Shown here one piece after another: positions 1 to 6,249 of a stretch of DNA of 64,000 bases. The notes under the pieces are model-generated. The model had not been told where the DNA came from and did no database searches. It was given only the letters and a program-made list of their open reading frames with translations. Both the position numbers and the translations under genes were made by a program. The stretch is from Helicobacter brantae. GTDB taxonomy: Bacteria; Campylobacterota; Campylobacteria; Campylobacterales; Helicobacteraceae. Numbering within the stretch: the first letter of the stretch is position 1; every line of letters begins with the position of its first letter. The stretch lies in NCBI RefSeq assembly GCF_003364205.1, contig NZ_NXLV01000001.1, positions 1 through 64,000 of the forward strand, in the 5' to 3' direction.

Positions 1-10
1 CCCCCCCCCC
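1..10. repeat. Poly-C tract at window edge (C10 or longer)
   Basis: At least ten consecutive C at the first bases of the window, cut by its edge. On the minus strand this is a G run following the codons described for the putative autotransporter start. Tracts of this type are classic slipped-strand phase-variation sites in Helicobacter and Campylobacter. Confidence 0.7.
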
Positions 11-42
11 ATTTTTGTATTTTTCTTGGTATTTTTTTTTAT
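1..42 (-). CDS. Possible 5' end of a phase-variable autotransporter gene, partial, no standard start codon
   Basis: Reading leftward, a good ribosome binding site (AAAGGAG, complement of 49-55) is followed 6 bases later by an ATA triplet at 40-42 and an open frame IKKNTKKNTKMGGG running into a G tract that leaves the window. The two complete poly-G autotransporters here begin in the same way: about 8 to 11 Lys/Asn/Ser/Thr-rich codons, then Gly residues encoded by the tract, then a signal peptide. A poly-G tract also lies about 105 bases upstream, as in the autotransporter at 15322-23520. The only ATG in frame is the one fused to the G run at 10-12, which has no ribosome site. The gene may use a weak ATA start, may be silenced by a start-codon mutation, or a poly-A slip at 32-40 may be involved. 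The body of the gene is not visible, so its identity is inference. Confidence 0.3.
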   Translation of the reverse strand, partial: MKKNTKKNTKMGGG

Positions 43-146
43 TATAAACTCCTTTGTAAAAAACCTAAAATTTAAATTCTTGAAATTTAGAAAAATTAAA
101 TCAATGACAAACACAAAAAGTGGGTAAATAAAAGGTTATTTTTTGT

Positions 147-160
147 GGGGGGGGGGGGGG
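147..160. repeat. Poly-G tract (G14), intergenic
   Basis: Fourteen consecutive G between the end of pseC and the putative autotransporter start at the window edge. It is followed by ATATCGGTATCTAGGGA, almost the same sequence that follows the G12 tract at 23624-23635. The tract lies about 105 bases from the putative start codon, the same spacing as for the autotransporter ending at 23520, suggesting a promoter-linked phase-variation tract. Confidence 0.75.
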
Positions 161-192
161 CATATATCGGTATCTAGGGAGTTTGAGGGATT

Positions 193-1302
193 TTATCTCT
201 TGCAACCTTTGTATTTGGAGAGAATGTCTAAAATGATTTGTGAAGTATTTTTGGCATCTTCTAAGCTCATCTTTTGATGACAAGGGATAGAAAGCTCTGC
301 TTTGTAGAAATTTTCGGCATTGTAGAGTGGAGTATGGGGAGAGTAGAGAGAGTAGAGGTGGATAGGTTTGTAATGCACTTGCACTCCAAGCCCTGCGTTT
401 TGTAGCTCTGTGAATATGTCTTCTTTGGAGCACCACAGACTTTGAGAGAGGAGGATTGGGTAGAGGTGGCGAGTGCTTTTGATATAAGAGGGGATAGAGA
501 GGGTATCAAAGTAGGGGTTACCCTCAAAAACTTCATTATAAAATTGTGCGATTTTCTCCCTTTGGGCGATGAAAGTATCAATCTTTTTGAGCTGTGAGCG
601 TCCAAGTGCTGAGGCAATATCGCTTAGTCTGAAGTTGAATCCACTGCTTTGCACTTCAGTATTCCAAAGTGTTTTTTTCACTACTCCATGAGAGCGTATG
701 AGCTTGGCTTGATTGTAAATCTCCTCATCATTTGTTGCCAATGCCCCACCTTCGGCTGTGGTGATGGGCTTGAGTGCGTGGAAGCTAAAAATCGTGCTAT
801 CTGCCAAAGTGCCGATTTTCTCTCCTTTGTATTCTCCCCCAAAACTATGAGAGCTATCAGAGATAAAAGCAAGGTTGTGTTTGTGGGCGATTTGTCTGAG
901 AGTATCTACCTCTACACTCTTTCCTGCATAATCTACACTTACAATCGCTCTAGTGCGTGGGGTGATGAGGGAGCTTATTTTGTCTTCATTGATATTGCCA
1001 TCGCTCTTGATATCGCAAAATATGGGTTTTGCTCCATTTTCTAAGAGCATATTGCAAGTGGCTACAAAGCTTATAGGAGTGGTAATGACTTCGCTATCTT
1101 TGAGAGCGTGAGCTTTATAAGAGCAATATAGGGCTGAAGTGGCAGAGTTGAAAACTAGCACATACTTTACTCCCAAATACTCTGCTAACTCTCTTTCAAA
1201 AAGCTCTGTTTGCTCTCCTTGAGTGAGGGTGGGGGATTGCAGGGCATTGATGACAGAGGCGATGTCATCATCTTGGATAAATTGTGTGCTGTAAGGATTC
1301 AT
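193..1302 (-). CDS. pseC: UDP-4-amino-4,6-dideoxy-N-acetyl-beta-L-altrosamine transaminase PseC
   Basis: PLP-dependent sugar aminotransferase of the DegT/DnrJ/EryC1 family, second step of CMP-pseudaminic acid synthesis, the sugar that glycosylates Helicobacter flagellins. The 369-residue protein closely resembles H. pylori PseC: the segments VFNSATSAL, TTPISFVAT, VSVDYAGKSVEV and SFHALKPITTAEGG are all present, with the likely Schiff-base lysine at about residue 178. Length is normal. It is last in a tight operon with accB, accC and a coiled-coil gene; its ATG overlaps the stop of the preceding gene (ATGA), implying translational coupling. The same order pseC / unknown / accC / accB / dcd is known from H. 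pylori. The flagellin gene at 10551 would be a downstream beneficiary of the sugar. Identity is secure from family motifs. Confidence 0.93.
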   Translation of the reverse strand: MNPYSTQFIQDDDIASVINALQSPTLTQGEQTELFERELAEYLGVKYVLVFNSATSALYCSYKAHALKDSEVITTPISFVATCNMLLENGAKPIFCDIKSDGNINEDKISSLITPRTRAIVSVDYAGKSVEVDTLRQIAHKHNLAFISDSSHSFGGEYKGEKIGTLADSTIFSFHALKPITTAEGGALATNDEEIYNQAKLIRSHGVVKKTLWNTEVQSSGFNFRLSDIASALGRSQLKKIDTFIAQREKIAQFYNEVFEGNPYFDTLSIPSYIKSTRHLYPILLSQSLWCSKEDIFTELQNAGLGVQVHYKPIHLYSLYSPHTPLYNAENFYKAELSIPCHQKMSLEDAKNTSQIILDILSKYKGCKR

Positions 1303-1877
1303 AGGAGTTGAGAGAGATTGGGTGTGAGAGTGGCGAGATTGTGAGCGTTTTTGAAAAGTGGGTTTTTAAGCATTGTTTCATCAAACTCTACACTTTGCTC
1401 AAACATTCCATCTATCTCTTCCTCAAAACCTTTGAGAAGAGTTTGAGCTTTTTCTTGATTTTTGGAGAGAAGCTCTTGATATTTTTGTGGATTTTTTAGC
1501 ACCTGTTCGATTGAGGGGGTGGGGTTTGAGCCTAGAAGTGGGTTGTTGATTTTCTCTAGCATTGGTTTTAGTCGTGTTTTGAGAGAATCAAGGCGATGAT
1601 GAAGATTGGTGGCATTGGTGTTGTTTGCCATTTGGGATTTGATAGATTCAATCTCGCCGATTTCTTCTTGGATAAGAGAGAGGGTTTTTTCATAGCTTTG
1701 CAAAGAAGAGATTTTGTGGTTTAGCTCTTTGATTTTTGTCATTAGAGCATTTTGAAACTTGACTTCTTCTTGGAATTTTTTCTTCTCCTCTTGGGGGATA
1801 GAGGAGGAAGAAGTGGGTTGCATCGCTACCTTGAGGGTTTGAGCGTTGCTAGGTTGGGAATGAGTTTGTATCTTCAT
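1299..1877 (-). CDS. Coiled-coil protein of unknown function between accC and pseC
   Basis: A 192-residue, soluble, Gln/Glu/Lys/Leu-rich protein without signal peptide or membrane segment. Residues about 30-135 look like one or two long amphipathic helices (coiled coil); the first 30 residues are Ser/Thr/Gln-rich and probably disordered. It sits in the slot occupied in H. pylori by an uncharacterised gene between pseC and accC. Its ATG follows the accC stop codon directly and its own stop overlaps the pseC start by four bases, so it is expressed with both. No catalytic motif is visible and I do not assign a function. Conservation of place next to pseC makes a structural or flagellar role possible, but that is a guess. 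Confidence 0.75.
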   Translation of the reverse strand: MKIQTHSQPSNAQTLKVAMQPTSSSSIPQEEKKKFQEEVKFQNALMTKIKELNHKISSLQSYEKTLSLIQEEIGEIESIKSQMANNTNATNLHHRLDSLKTRLKPMLEKINNPLLGSNPTPSIEQVLKNPQKYQELLSKNQEKAQTLLKGFEEEIDGMFEQSVEFDETMLKNPLFKNAHNLATLTPNLSQLL

Positions 1878-3221
1878 CTAAAGGATATGCTCTTCAAGAT
1901 ATTTGGTGTAAATCTTTGATTGTTTGAAATCTTGATTTTCCATCATCTCGATATGGAAGGGGATTGTAGTTTTGATCCCCTCGACTTTAAACTCTCTCAA
2001 AGCTCTATGCATTCTTTTGATTGCCTTTTCTCTATCTTCAGCCCAAACGATGAGTTTGCCTATCATAGAGTCATAAAACATCGGCACGACATAGTTGCAA
2101 TATGCTTGGCTATCAAGTCTGACATTAGCCCCACCCGGTGCAATCCAAGTGGTGATTTTGCCAGGACAGGGGAAGAACTTTTTAGGATCTTCGGCTGTGA
2201 TTCTGCACTCGATAGAATGCCCTTTGAATGTGATTTTCTCTTGGCTTGGGAGCTTCTCTCCCTCTGCGATTTTTATCATCCACTCCACTAAGTCAAGCCC
2301 ACTCACCATTTCACTCACGGTATGCTCGACTTGAAGTCGTGTATTCATCTCCATAAAATAAAAATCTTTGTTGTTGGCATCTAGCAAAAACTCAAATGTC
2401 CCTGCTCCCACATAGCCGATATGTTTCCCTGCTTTGACTGCTGTTTGAAGCAATCTTTCTCTCACTTCAGGACTTAGCACCACAGCAGGAGACTCCTCAA
2501 TGAGCTTTTGCTGTCGTCTTTGGGCTGAACAATCTCTTTCTCCGATGTGGATTACATTGCCGTGTTTGTCAGCCAAAATCTGCACTTCAATATGTTTGGG
2601 GTTTTTGATGAACTTTTCCATATAAATCGTGCCATCACCAAACGCTGAAAGTGCCTCACTCTCGGCAGCTAGATAGGAGTTGGCTAAGTTTTCTTCACTC
2701 TCTACCACTCTCATTCCTCTTCCTCCACCTCCTGCGGCGGCTTTGATGATGACAGGATAGCCAATCTCTCTAGCAACTTCTTTGGCTTCTTCTAAGTCTT
2801 TGAGTGCTCCATTGCTTCCCATAATCACAGGTACTCCTGCCTCTCTCATCACATCTTTGGCTTTGGATTTATCACTCATAAGATTCATCACTTCAGAACT
2901 AGGTCCGATAAACTCGATATTGTGATGTTTGCAAATCTCGACAAATTGCTGATTTTCACTCAAAAACCCATATCCTGGGAAAATCGCATCAGCCTCAAAA
3001 AGCTCGGCAGCACTGATGATGGCAGGGATATTGAGATAGCTCTCACTTGATTTCTCAGCCCCTATGCAAACTTTGGCATCTGCTACATCTAAATAATGTG
3101 CGTCTTTGTCAGCAGTAGAATACACTGCGATTGCCTCTTTCCCCATTTCTTGAATCGTGCGAATCGCACGCAAAACGATTTCGCCTCTATTGGCGATTAG
3201 GATTCTTTTTAGTTTTTTCAT
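1878..3221 (-). CDS. accC: Biotin carboxylase, acetyl-CoA carboxylase subunit AccC
   Basis: ATP-dependent carboxylation of biotin on AccB, first half-reaction of acetyl-CoA carboxylase and the entry to fatty acid synthesis. The 447-residue protein has the expected three parts: N-terminal biotin carboxylase fold (RILIANRGEI at residues 6-15, with FPGYGFLSEN near 81), ATP-grasp domain with the glycine-rich loop GGGGRGM at residues 164-170, HIGERDCSAQRRQQK and the catalytic MEMNTRLQVEHTVSE, then the C-terminal biotin carboxylase domain. Length is typical. It lies 5 bases after accB and runs directly into the coiled-coil gene. The carboxyltransferase subunit AccA is encoded separately at 9421 in this window. 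Confidence 0.97.
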   Translation of the reverse strand: MKKLKRILIANRGEIVLRAIRTIQEMGKEAIAVYSTADKDAHYLDVADAKVCIGAEKSSESYLNIPAIISAAELFEADAIFPGYGFLSENQQFVEICKHHNIEFIGPSSEVMNLMSDKSKAKDVMREAGVPVIMGSNGALKDLEEAKEVAREIGYPVIIKAAAGGGGRGMRVVESEENLANSYLAAESEALSAFGDGTIYMEKFIKNPKHIEVQILADKHGNVIHIGERDCSAQRRQQKLIEESPAVVLSPEVRERLLQTAVKAGKHIGYVGAGTFEFLLDANNKDFYFMEMNTRLQVEHTVSEMVSGLDLVEWMIKIAEGEKLPSQEKITFKGHSIECRITAEDPKKFFPCPGKITTWIAPGGANVRLDSQAYCNYVVPMFYDSMIGKLIVWAEDREKAIKRMHRALREFKVEGIKTTIPFHIEMMENQDFKQSKIYTKYLEEHIL

Positions 3222-3226
3222 TGCTA

Positions 3227-3685
3227 TTAGATCTTTTCTACTTTGATAAGATTTGAGCCAAACTCCACAGGTTGAGCGTCATTTGCGACGATTTCAACAA
3301 CTTTGCAATCAAATTCAGCTTCAATTTCATTCATAATCTTCATCGCCTCAACAATACCGATGATTTGTCCTTTTTTGATTTTGTCCCCTACATTGACATA
3401 AGGAGAGGCATTGGGAGAAGGACAGCGATAAAAAGTCCCTACCATTGGGGATTTGATAAACTCACCCTCTTGTGTGCTTAGGGCAGGGGTTGTGCTTGGA
3501 GCTTCAGCCACTACTGAAACACTAGGCATAGCAGGGGCTACATTTTGCACTTGGGGGATTTGCACTTGGGAAGCAGGAGCATTTTTTTCTAGGTGGATTT
3601 CAAAATCTCCTTCTTTGAGAAAAATGCTAGAGATAGAGTTTTTGGAAAAAATGTCAATGAGTTTTTCGACTTCTTTAAAATTCAT
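3227..3685 (-). CDS. accB: Biotin carboxyl carrier protein AccB
   Basis: Carries the carboxybiotin between AccC and the carboxyltransferase. The 152-residue protein has an N-terminal helical segment (VEKLIDIFSKNSISSIFLKEGDFEI), a Pro/Ala/Val/Ser-rich flexible linker at residues about 37-75 and a C-terminal biotinyl domain ending with EAMKIMNEIEAEF, where K116 is the biotinylated lysine. It is the first gene of the minus-strand operon accB-accC-coiled coil-pseC. A TATAAT-like element lies at 3699-3704 (minus strand) only 14 bases before the start codon, which would give a very short leader, so another promoter further upstream is equally possible. dcd is divergently transcribed from the shared 101-base gap. 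Confidence 0.95.
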   Translation of the reverse strand: MNFKEVEKLIDIFSKNSISSIFLKEGDFEIHLEKNAPASQVQIPQVQNVAPAMPSVSVVAEAPSTTPALSTQEGEFIKSPMVGTFYRCPSPNASPYVNVGDKIKKGQIIGIVEAMKIMNEIEAEFDCKVVEIVANDAQPVEFGSNLIKVEKI

Positions 3686-3786
3686 AAATCAACCTTTCAT
3701 TATAAAGATTTGCCCTCTTTGAGAGGCTATAAGTTTGCTATCATAACATATTTAAAAACACAAACACCATAAAGTAAGGAAAATCA

Positions 3787-4347
3787 ATGGGACTAAAGTC
3801 AGATTTTTGGATTAGAGAGATGAGTGTGAAGCACAAAATGATTGAGCCATTTTGTGAGAAGCAGGTAGGGAGTGGGGTAGTGAGCTATGGACTAAGTAGC
3901 TATGGATATGATATTAGAGTGAGTGATGAGTTTAAGATTTTTACCAATATCAACTCCACCGTGGTTGATCCTAAAAACTTTGATTTTAATAATGTAATAG
4001 ATTTTACAGGAGATGTATGTATCGTGCCACCGAATTCTTTTGCACTGGCTAGGACGATTGAGTATTTTAGGATTCCAAGAGATGTTTTGGCTATCTGTCT
4101 AGGGAAAAGCACTTATGCACGCTGTGGGATTATCGTCAATGTTACGCCTTTTGAGCCTGAGTTTGAGGGGCATATCACGATTGAGATTTCAAACACAACT
4201 CCACTTCCTGCAAAGATTTATGCCAATGAGGGGATTGCTCAAGTATTGTTCTTGCAAGGCGATGAGGCGTGTGAAACAAGCTATAAAGATAAGGCAGGGA
4301 AATATCAAGGGCAGAGAGGAATTACTCTACCTAGAATATTGAAGTAA
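3787..4347 (+). CDS. dcd: dCTP deaminase
   Basis: Converts dCTP to dUTP plus ammonia, the main source of dUMP for thymidylate synthesis in bacteria lacking the deoxycytidylate route. The 186-residue protein matches the trimeric Dcd/dUTPase-fold family: [19 protein letters not shown] near the N-terminus, [18 protein letters not shown], the conserved [31 protein letters not shown] substrate-binding region, and the C-terminal [14 protein letters not shown] that closes over the nucleotide. Length agrees with the usual 188 residues. Upstream AAGGAAAATCA provides the ribosome site. It is transcribed alone, divergent from accB and convergent with the PAP2 gene whose stop is 5 bases away. Confidence 0.96.
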   Translation: MGLKSDFWIREMSVKHKMIEPFCEKQVGSGVVSYGLSSYGYDIRVSDEFKIFTNINSTVVDPKNFDFNNVIDFTGDVCIVPPNSFALARTIEYFRIPRDVLAICLGKSTYARCGIIVNVTPFEPEFEGHITIEISNTTPLPAKIYANEGIAQVLFLQGDEACETSYKDKAGKYQGQRGITLPRILK

Positions 4348-4352
4348 TTTTC

Positions 4353-4952
4353 TTAAAAAGAGCGAGTATAAGAGATACTATATACACTGCGATCGCGAAT
4401 GTCATTGGTGCGATTGAGTGCGATTCGCTCTTTGCTTGGATCAATGTATTTGGAGCTGACAAGGTAGCTGATACCAAAGCCAATCATTGCTCCTGATACG
4501 ACTTGAAAGGGGGTATGCTTTTGGGCTACAACCCTAGATACTCCTGTGAGGGTTGCCAAAAGAAAAGTAGGTAATCCCCATTTCCACCCATAACGCTTTT
4601 GCATAAAACCTGTGGCAGAAAATGCTGAGGCTGTATGTCCTGATGGGAATCCGTGAAATGCTCCACCATTGGGGCGTTGAGCAAATGCCACTTCTGTGGA
4701 GTATTTTTTGCCTAGTGCGTTGAGAGAGAGCTTGAAAGTGTAGGTTACCCCCATTGTCGCTCCAAAACCTATGGCAAGCTCTTTTAGTCCCTCATAGTCT
4801 TCTTTTGCTAGAGCATAAGTGGCTGAGAAAGCAGGAAGGAGTTGCAAGACATCACTGAGCTGATCAAAGAGATCTCTGACTTTTTGTGAAGCACAAAGGG
4901 GGGATGTGAAAGTGGCACAAGCCAAGAGTAGGCTTAAAAATGGCTTTTTCAA
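4353..4952 (-). CDS. PAP2-family membrane phosphatase with signal peptide
   Basis: 199 residues. A signal peptide or N-terminal anchor (residues 1-22) is followed by a PAP2 (type 2 phosphatidic acid phosphatase) core with motif 1 AQRPNGG, motif 2 PSGHTASAF and motif 3 SRVVAQKHTPFQV, plus short hydrophobic segments around them. Members dephosphorylate lipid phosphates such as phosphatidylglycerol phosphate, undecaprenyl diphosphate or lipid A; the substrate here is not readable. In motif 3 the Asp normally four residues after the His is Gln (HTPFQ), a variant seen in some family members. The start codon is TTG (complement of 4950-4952) behind AAGGAAAAACA; no ATG is suitably placed. The gene is monocistronic and convergent with dcd. 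Confidence 0.8.
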   Translation of the reverse strand: MKKPFLSLLLACATFTSPLCASQKVRDLFDQLSDVLQLLPAFSATYALAKEDYEGLKELAIGFGATMGVTYTFKLSLNALGKKYSTEVAFAQRPNGGAFHGFPSGHTASAFSATGFMQKRYGWKWGLPTFLLATLTGVSRVVAQKHTPFQVVSGAMIGFGISYLVSSKYIDPSKERIALNRTNDIRDRSVYSISYTRSF

Positions 4953-5087
4953 TGTTTTTCCTTAAAATGAAGTGATTTATGGAATTTTTACATAAAAAAG
5001 GAGCAAAATTGTAAAAGTTGAGGGGAATTATCTTGCTAGGGGTTGAAGCTTTGGCTTTTGGTTTGGATTGTATTTGAGCAAAGATTT

Positions 5088-5155
5088 AATAAGGAAGTAA
5101 GGCATTGGGGGAAATCCCCCACAAACCAGCTTCCTTTTTAGGATACTTCCTTATT
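5088..5155. repeat. Nested inverted repeat (12-bp outer stem, GGGGG/CCCCC inner stem)
   Basis: AATAAGGAAGTA at 5088-5099 is the exact reverse complement of 5144-5155. Inside lies a second hairpin with GGGGG at 5107-5111 and CCCCC at 5116-5120. In addition, the inner flanks GGCATT and ACAAACCAGC are complementary to GGCTGGTTTGT...AATGCC at 5189-5210. On the minus strand this would form the 3' region of the mRNA for the tiny peptide gene at 5236-5313, where such folds protect toxin mRNAs and block their translation. Confidence 0.6.
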
Positions 5156-5201
5156 ATTTGAAAAAGTGCAAAAAGCTAACAAAAAATCGGCTGGTTTGTA
5201 A

Positions 5202-5207
5202 TATAAT
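5202..5207 (+). promoter_or_regulatory. Perfect -10 box for a putative antisense RNA
   Basis: TATAAT preceded by GTAA and followed by GCCTTTTGG, starting transcription near 5214, that is 20 to 25 bases past the stop codon of the minus-strand peptide gene and heading into it. Helicobacter sigma-80 promoters are recognised mainly by this -10 element. Position and direction match the antitoxin promoters of type I loci such as isoA in H. pylori. Confidence 0.55.
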
Positions 5208-5213
5208 GCCTTT

Positions 5214-5345
5214 TGGTTTTTGTTAGAGTTACTTATTAGAGCAACTCAAGAATAAGTTTTACTAGCTCTAAAAAAGCTAGTAAGAACTTGGCAATTTGGA
5301 TTATTAGATTCATTTTGCCAACCCTCCTTATTCCTAAGGAAAGTA
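5214..5345 (+). ncRNA. Putative antisense RNA antitoxin over the 25-residue peptide gene
   Basis: Predicted from the TATAAT at 5202-5207. The transcript would be complementary to the whole peptide reading frame and its ribosome binding site. It contains a hairpin formed by ACTAGCT (5261-5267) and AGCTAGT (5275-5281) and would end near the TCCTTA-TTCC-TAAGGA fold (5325-5340). Ends are estimates. The arrangement is that of the AapA/IsoA type I toxin-antitoxin loci of H. pylori, though the peptide itself is not AapA-like. Confidence 0.45.
5236..5313 (-). CDS. 25-residue hydrophobic peptide, candidate type I toxin (locus 1)
   Basis: ATG at 5311-5313 (complement) opens a 25-codon frame beginning MNLIIQIAKFLLAF and ending LILELL, closed by two consecutive TAA codons. 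Fifteen or more residues are Leu, Ile, Val, Phe or Ala, with single Lys and Glu residues spaced so that a membrane-spanning or membrane-surface amphipathic helix is likely. The ribosome binding site TAAGGAGG is one of the strongest in the window and 9 bases upstream. A TAGAAT -10 box at 5368-5373 on the same strand would give a leader of about 48 bases. The SD can pair with TCCTTA just upstream. Short hydrophobic peptide, strong but foldable SD and opposing promoter together suggest a type I toxin. It is too short for similarity-based naming. Confidence 0.6.
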   Translation of the reverse strand: MNLIIQIAKFLLAFLELVKLILELL

Positions 5346-5367
5346 TCCCTGCTTTATGCACAATTTA

Positions 5368-5373
5368 ATTCTA
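5368..5373 (-). promoter_or_regulatory. -10 box for peptide gene 1
   Basis: TAGAAT read on the minus strand, followed by T and preceded by TTGACTATGG. Start of transcription would be near 5361, giving a roughly 48-base leader that contains the TCCTTA/TAAGGA fold around the Shine-Dalgarno sequence (5325-5340). Confidence 0.4.
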
Positions 5374-5572
5374 CCATAGTCAATGATAAATTTCCCTTGA
5401 AAATCAAAAATGTAAAAACACAATAAAAATAGTTTTTAGAGATTATTTGGAGAGCAAATAAACGCAGTAAATTCTAGGTTTATATGCTTTTGTGGGCAGG
5501 ACTATTTGTAAATTGAGAATTTGAAAAGACATTTTTTGAAGAAGGCAAAGGTTTTGTAGTTTTGGTTGAAGT

Positions 5573-5606
5573 GGAGTGAGGAGGGGTAAGCCTTTTTCTT
5601 TGGGGA
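5573..5606. repeat. Partial copy A of the direct repeat
   Basis: GGAGTGAGGAGGGGTAAGCC and the following TTTTTCTTTGGG are the same as 5831-5862 in unit B and nearly the same as in unit C. Only this part of the roughly 200-base unit is kept here; after GGGGA the sequence diverges. It is best read as the relic of an older duplication. Confidence 0.6.
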
Positions 5607-5672
5607 TTAAAAAGAGGATAAAAACAAAAACAACAAAAAAGCTAAAAATACCCTATCAAACCACAATCTCCT

Positions 5673-5894
5673 TCAAATCTTATCCACCCATTCTCTCACC
5701 TTGAGCGTTGATGAAATTTTGGAGAAAAAACAAGGCAGAAGTGCCTTGTTCTCCAAAATGAATAGCTCAAGATTTAGCGAGGCTTTCCTCTATTGGCAAA
5801 AAGAAAGGGGGCAATCACTTTCTTTTAGGGGGAGTGAGGAGGGGTAAGCCTTTTTCTTTGGGAGTAAAACCTGATATTCTAAAATCTAATAATA
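5673..5894. repeat. Direct repeat unit B next to peptide gene 2
   Basis: About 220 bases sharing with unit C the blocks TCAAATCTTATCCA, CAAGATTTAGCGAGGCT, TTGGCAAAAAGAAAG, CAATCACTTTCTTTTAGGGGG, GAGGAGGG-TAAGC, TTTTTCTTTGGGAGTAAAAC and TAAAATCTAATAAT. The unit contains an AAAAGAAAG/CTTTCTTTT stem and ends in TAAAAT (5880-5885), a plausible -10 box on the plus strand heading into peptide gene 2. Units B and C flank that gene. Confidence 0.7.
5716..5759. repeat. Strong hairpin inside repeat unit B
   Basis: ATTTTGGAGA (5716-5725) pairs with TCTCCAAAAT (5750-5759), and ACAAGGCA (5730-5737) with TGCCTTGT (5742-5749), leaving a GAAG loop and a four-A bulge. Eighteen base pairs in all. Unit C has no such hairpin at the matching place, so it is specific to unit B. 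No T run follows on either strand, so it is probably not a simple terminator. Confidence 0.6.
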
Positions 5895-5923
5895 AAGAGG
5901 TGAAAGTGATAAAAGGACACAGG

Positions 5924-5942
5924 GGTGGTAGTCCCCTGTGTT
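5924..5942 (-). terminator. Hairpin after peptide gene 2 stop, possible terminator
   Basis: A stem of CAGGGG and CCCCTG, extended by ACA/TGT on either side, lies 25 bases past the stop codon of the 28-residue peptide gene. It is followed on the minus strand by CCTTTTATC, a short T run, so it may end or stabilise that mRNA. Confidence 0.4.
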
Positions 5943-5965
5943 GAACTCGGTATGGCAGTCATCTC

Positions 5966-6052
5966 TTATTTCTTGAGAAAATTCCTTATTTCCTCTCGAA
6001 AGAGGGTAACAAGGATAGAAATAACCGCGATGAAAATCATCAAGAAATCCAT
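5966..6052 (-). CDS. 28-residue membrane peptide, candidate type I toxin (locus 2)
   Basis: ATG at 6050-6052 (complement) opens a 28-codon frame: MDFLMIFIAVISILVTLF, a single membrane helix, then a charged tail REEIRNFLKK and TAA. Hydrophobic helix plus charged C-terminus is the usual build of type I toxins of the Fst/TxpA/Ldr kind. The SD AGGAG lies 6 bases upstream and is part of a sequence (6053-6073) that is complementary to 6140-6158 further up the same mRNA: 14 continuous pairs, a two-base bulge, then 5 more. That fold would bury the SD in the full-length transcript, as in known type I toxin mRNAs. Flanking repeat units B and C, and a decayed third copy at 6440-6487, show local duplication. 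A 108-codon frame in another register across the same DNA is judged spurious. Confidence 0.6.
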   Translation of the reverse strand: MDFLMIFIAVISILVTLFREEIRNFLKK

Positions 6053-6158
6053 CTTGGACTCCTAATAAACAAGAATCCACCCACACACCCAACTCAATGT
6101 CCAAAAAAAAAGCCCAAACCCCAAAGGAGCTTGAGCTTACTTGTTTATTAGGACCAAG
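6053..6158 (-). promoter_or_regulatory. Long-range fold hiding the ribosome binding site of peptide gene 2
   Basis: On the minus-strand RNA, CTTGGTCCTAATAAACAAG (6158-6140) can pair with CTTGTTTATTAGGA + GT + CCAAG (6073-6053), which holds the AGGAG Shine-Dalgarno and ends one base from the ATG. Nineteen pairs with one two-base bulge. The intervening 66 bases include a run of eight A/T. Translation would need 5' processing or refolding, the hallmark of type I toxin mRNAs. Confidence 0.6.
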
Positions 6159-6249
6159 TTCAAATAACCACCTACCAAATGGTTGAGAATATTCTAACTC
6201 AAAAATAGACAATCGTTAAACAAAATCTCAATCAAGATTGCAAATCCTC

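Noticed and set aside
101-436. 111-codon frame on the minus strand crossing the G14 tract and the end of pseC
   Set aside because: It overlaps pseC in another frame and includes a Pro run made by the tract; no ribosome site.
5627-5690. Hydrophobic 19-codon frame (LWFDRVFLAFLLFLFLSSF) on the minus strand beside repeat unit B
   Set aside because: The only start is a TTG one base from AAGGAGA, too close for initiation, and unit C has no matching frame; perhaps a relic, not listed as a gene.
5886-6212. 108-codon frame on the minus strand across peptide gene 2
   Set aside because: It begins at a TTG without ribosome site, runs through the SD-hiding fold and hairpins, and has mixed composition; the 28-codon frame with SD and a decayed paralogue is better supported.
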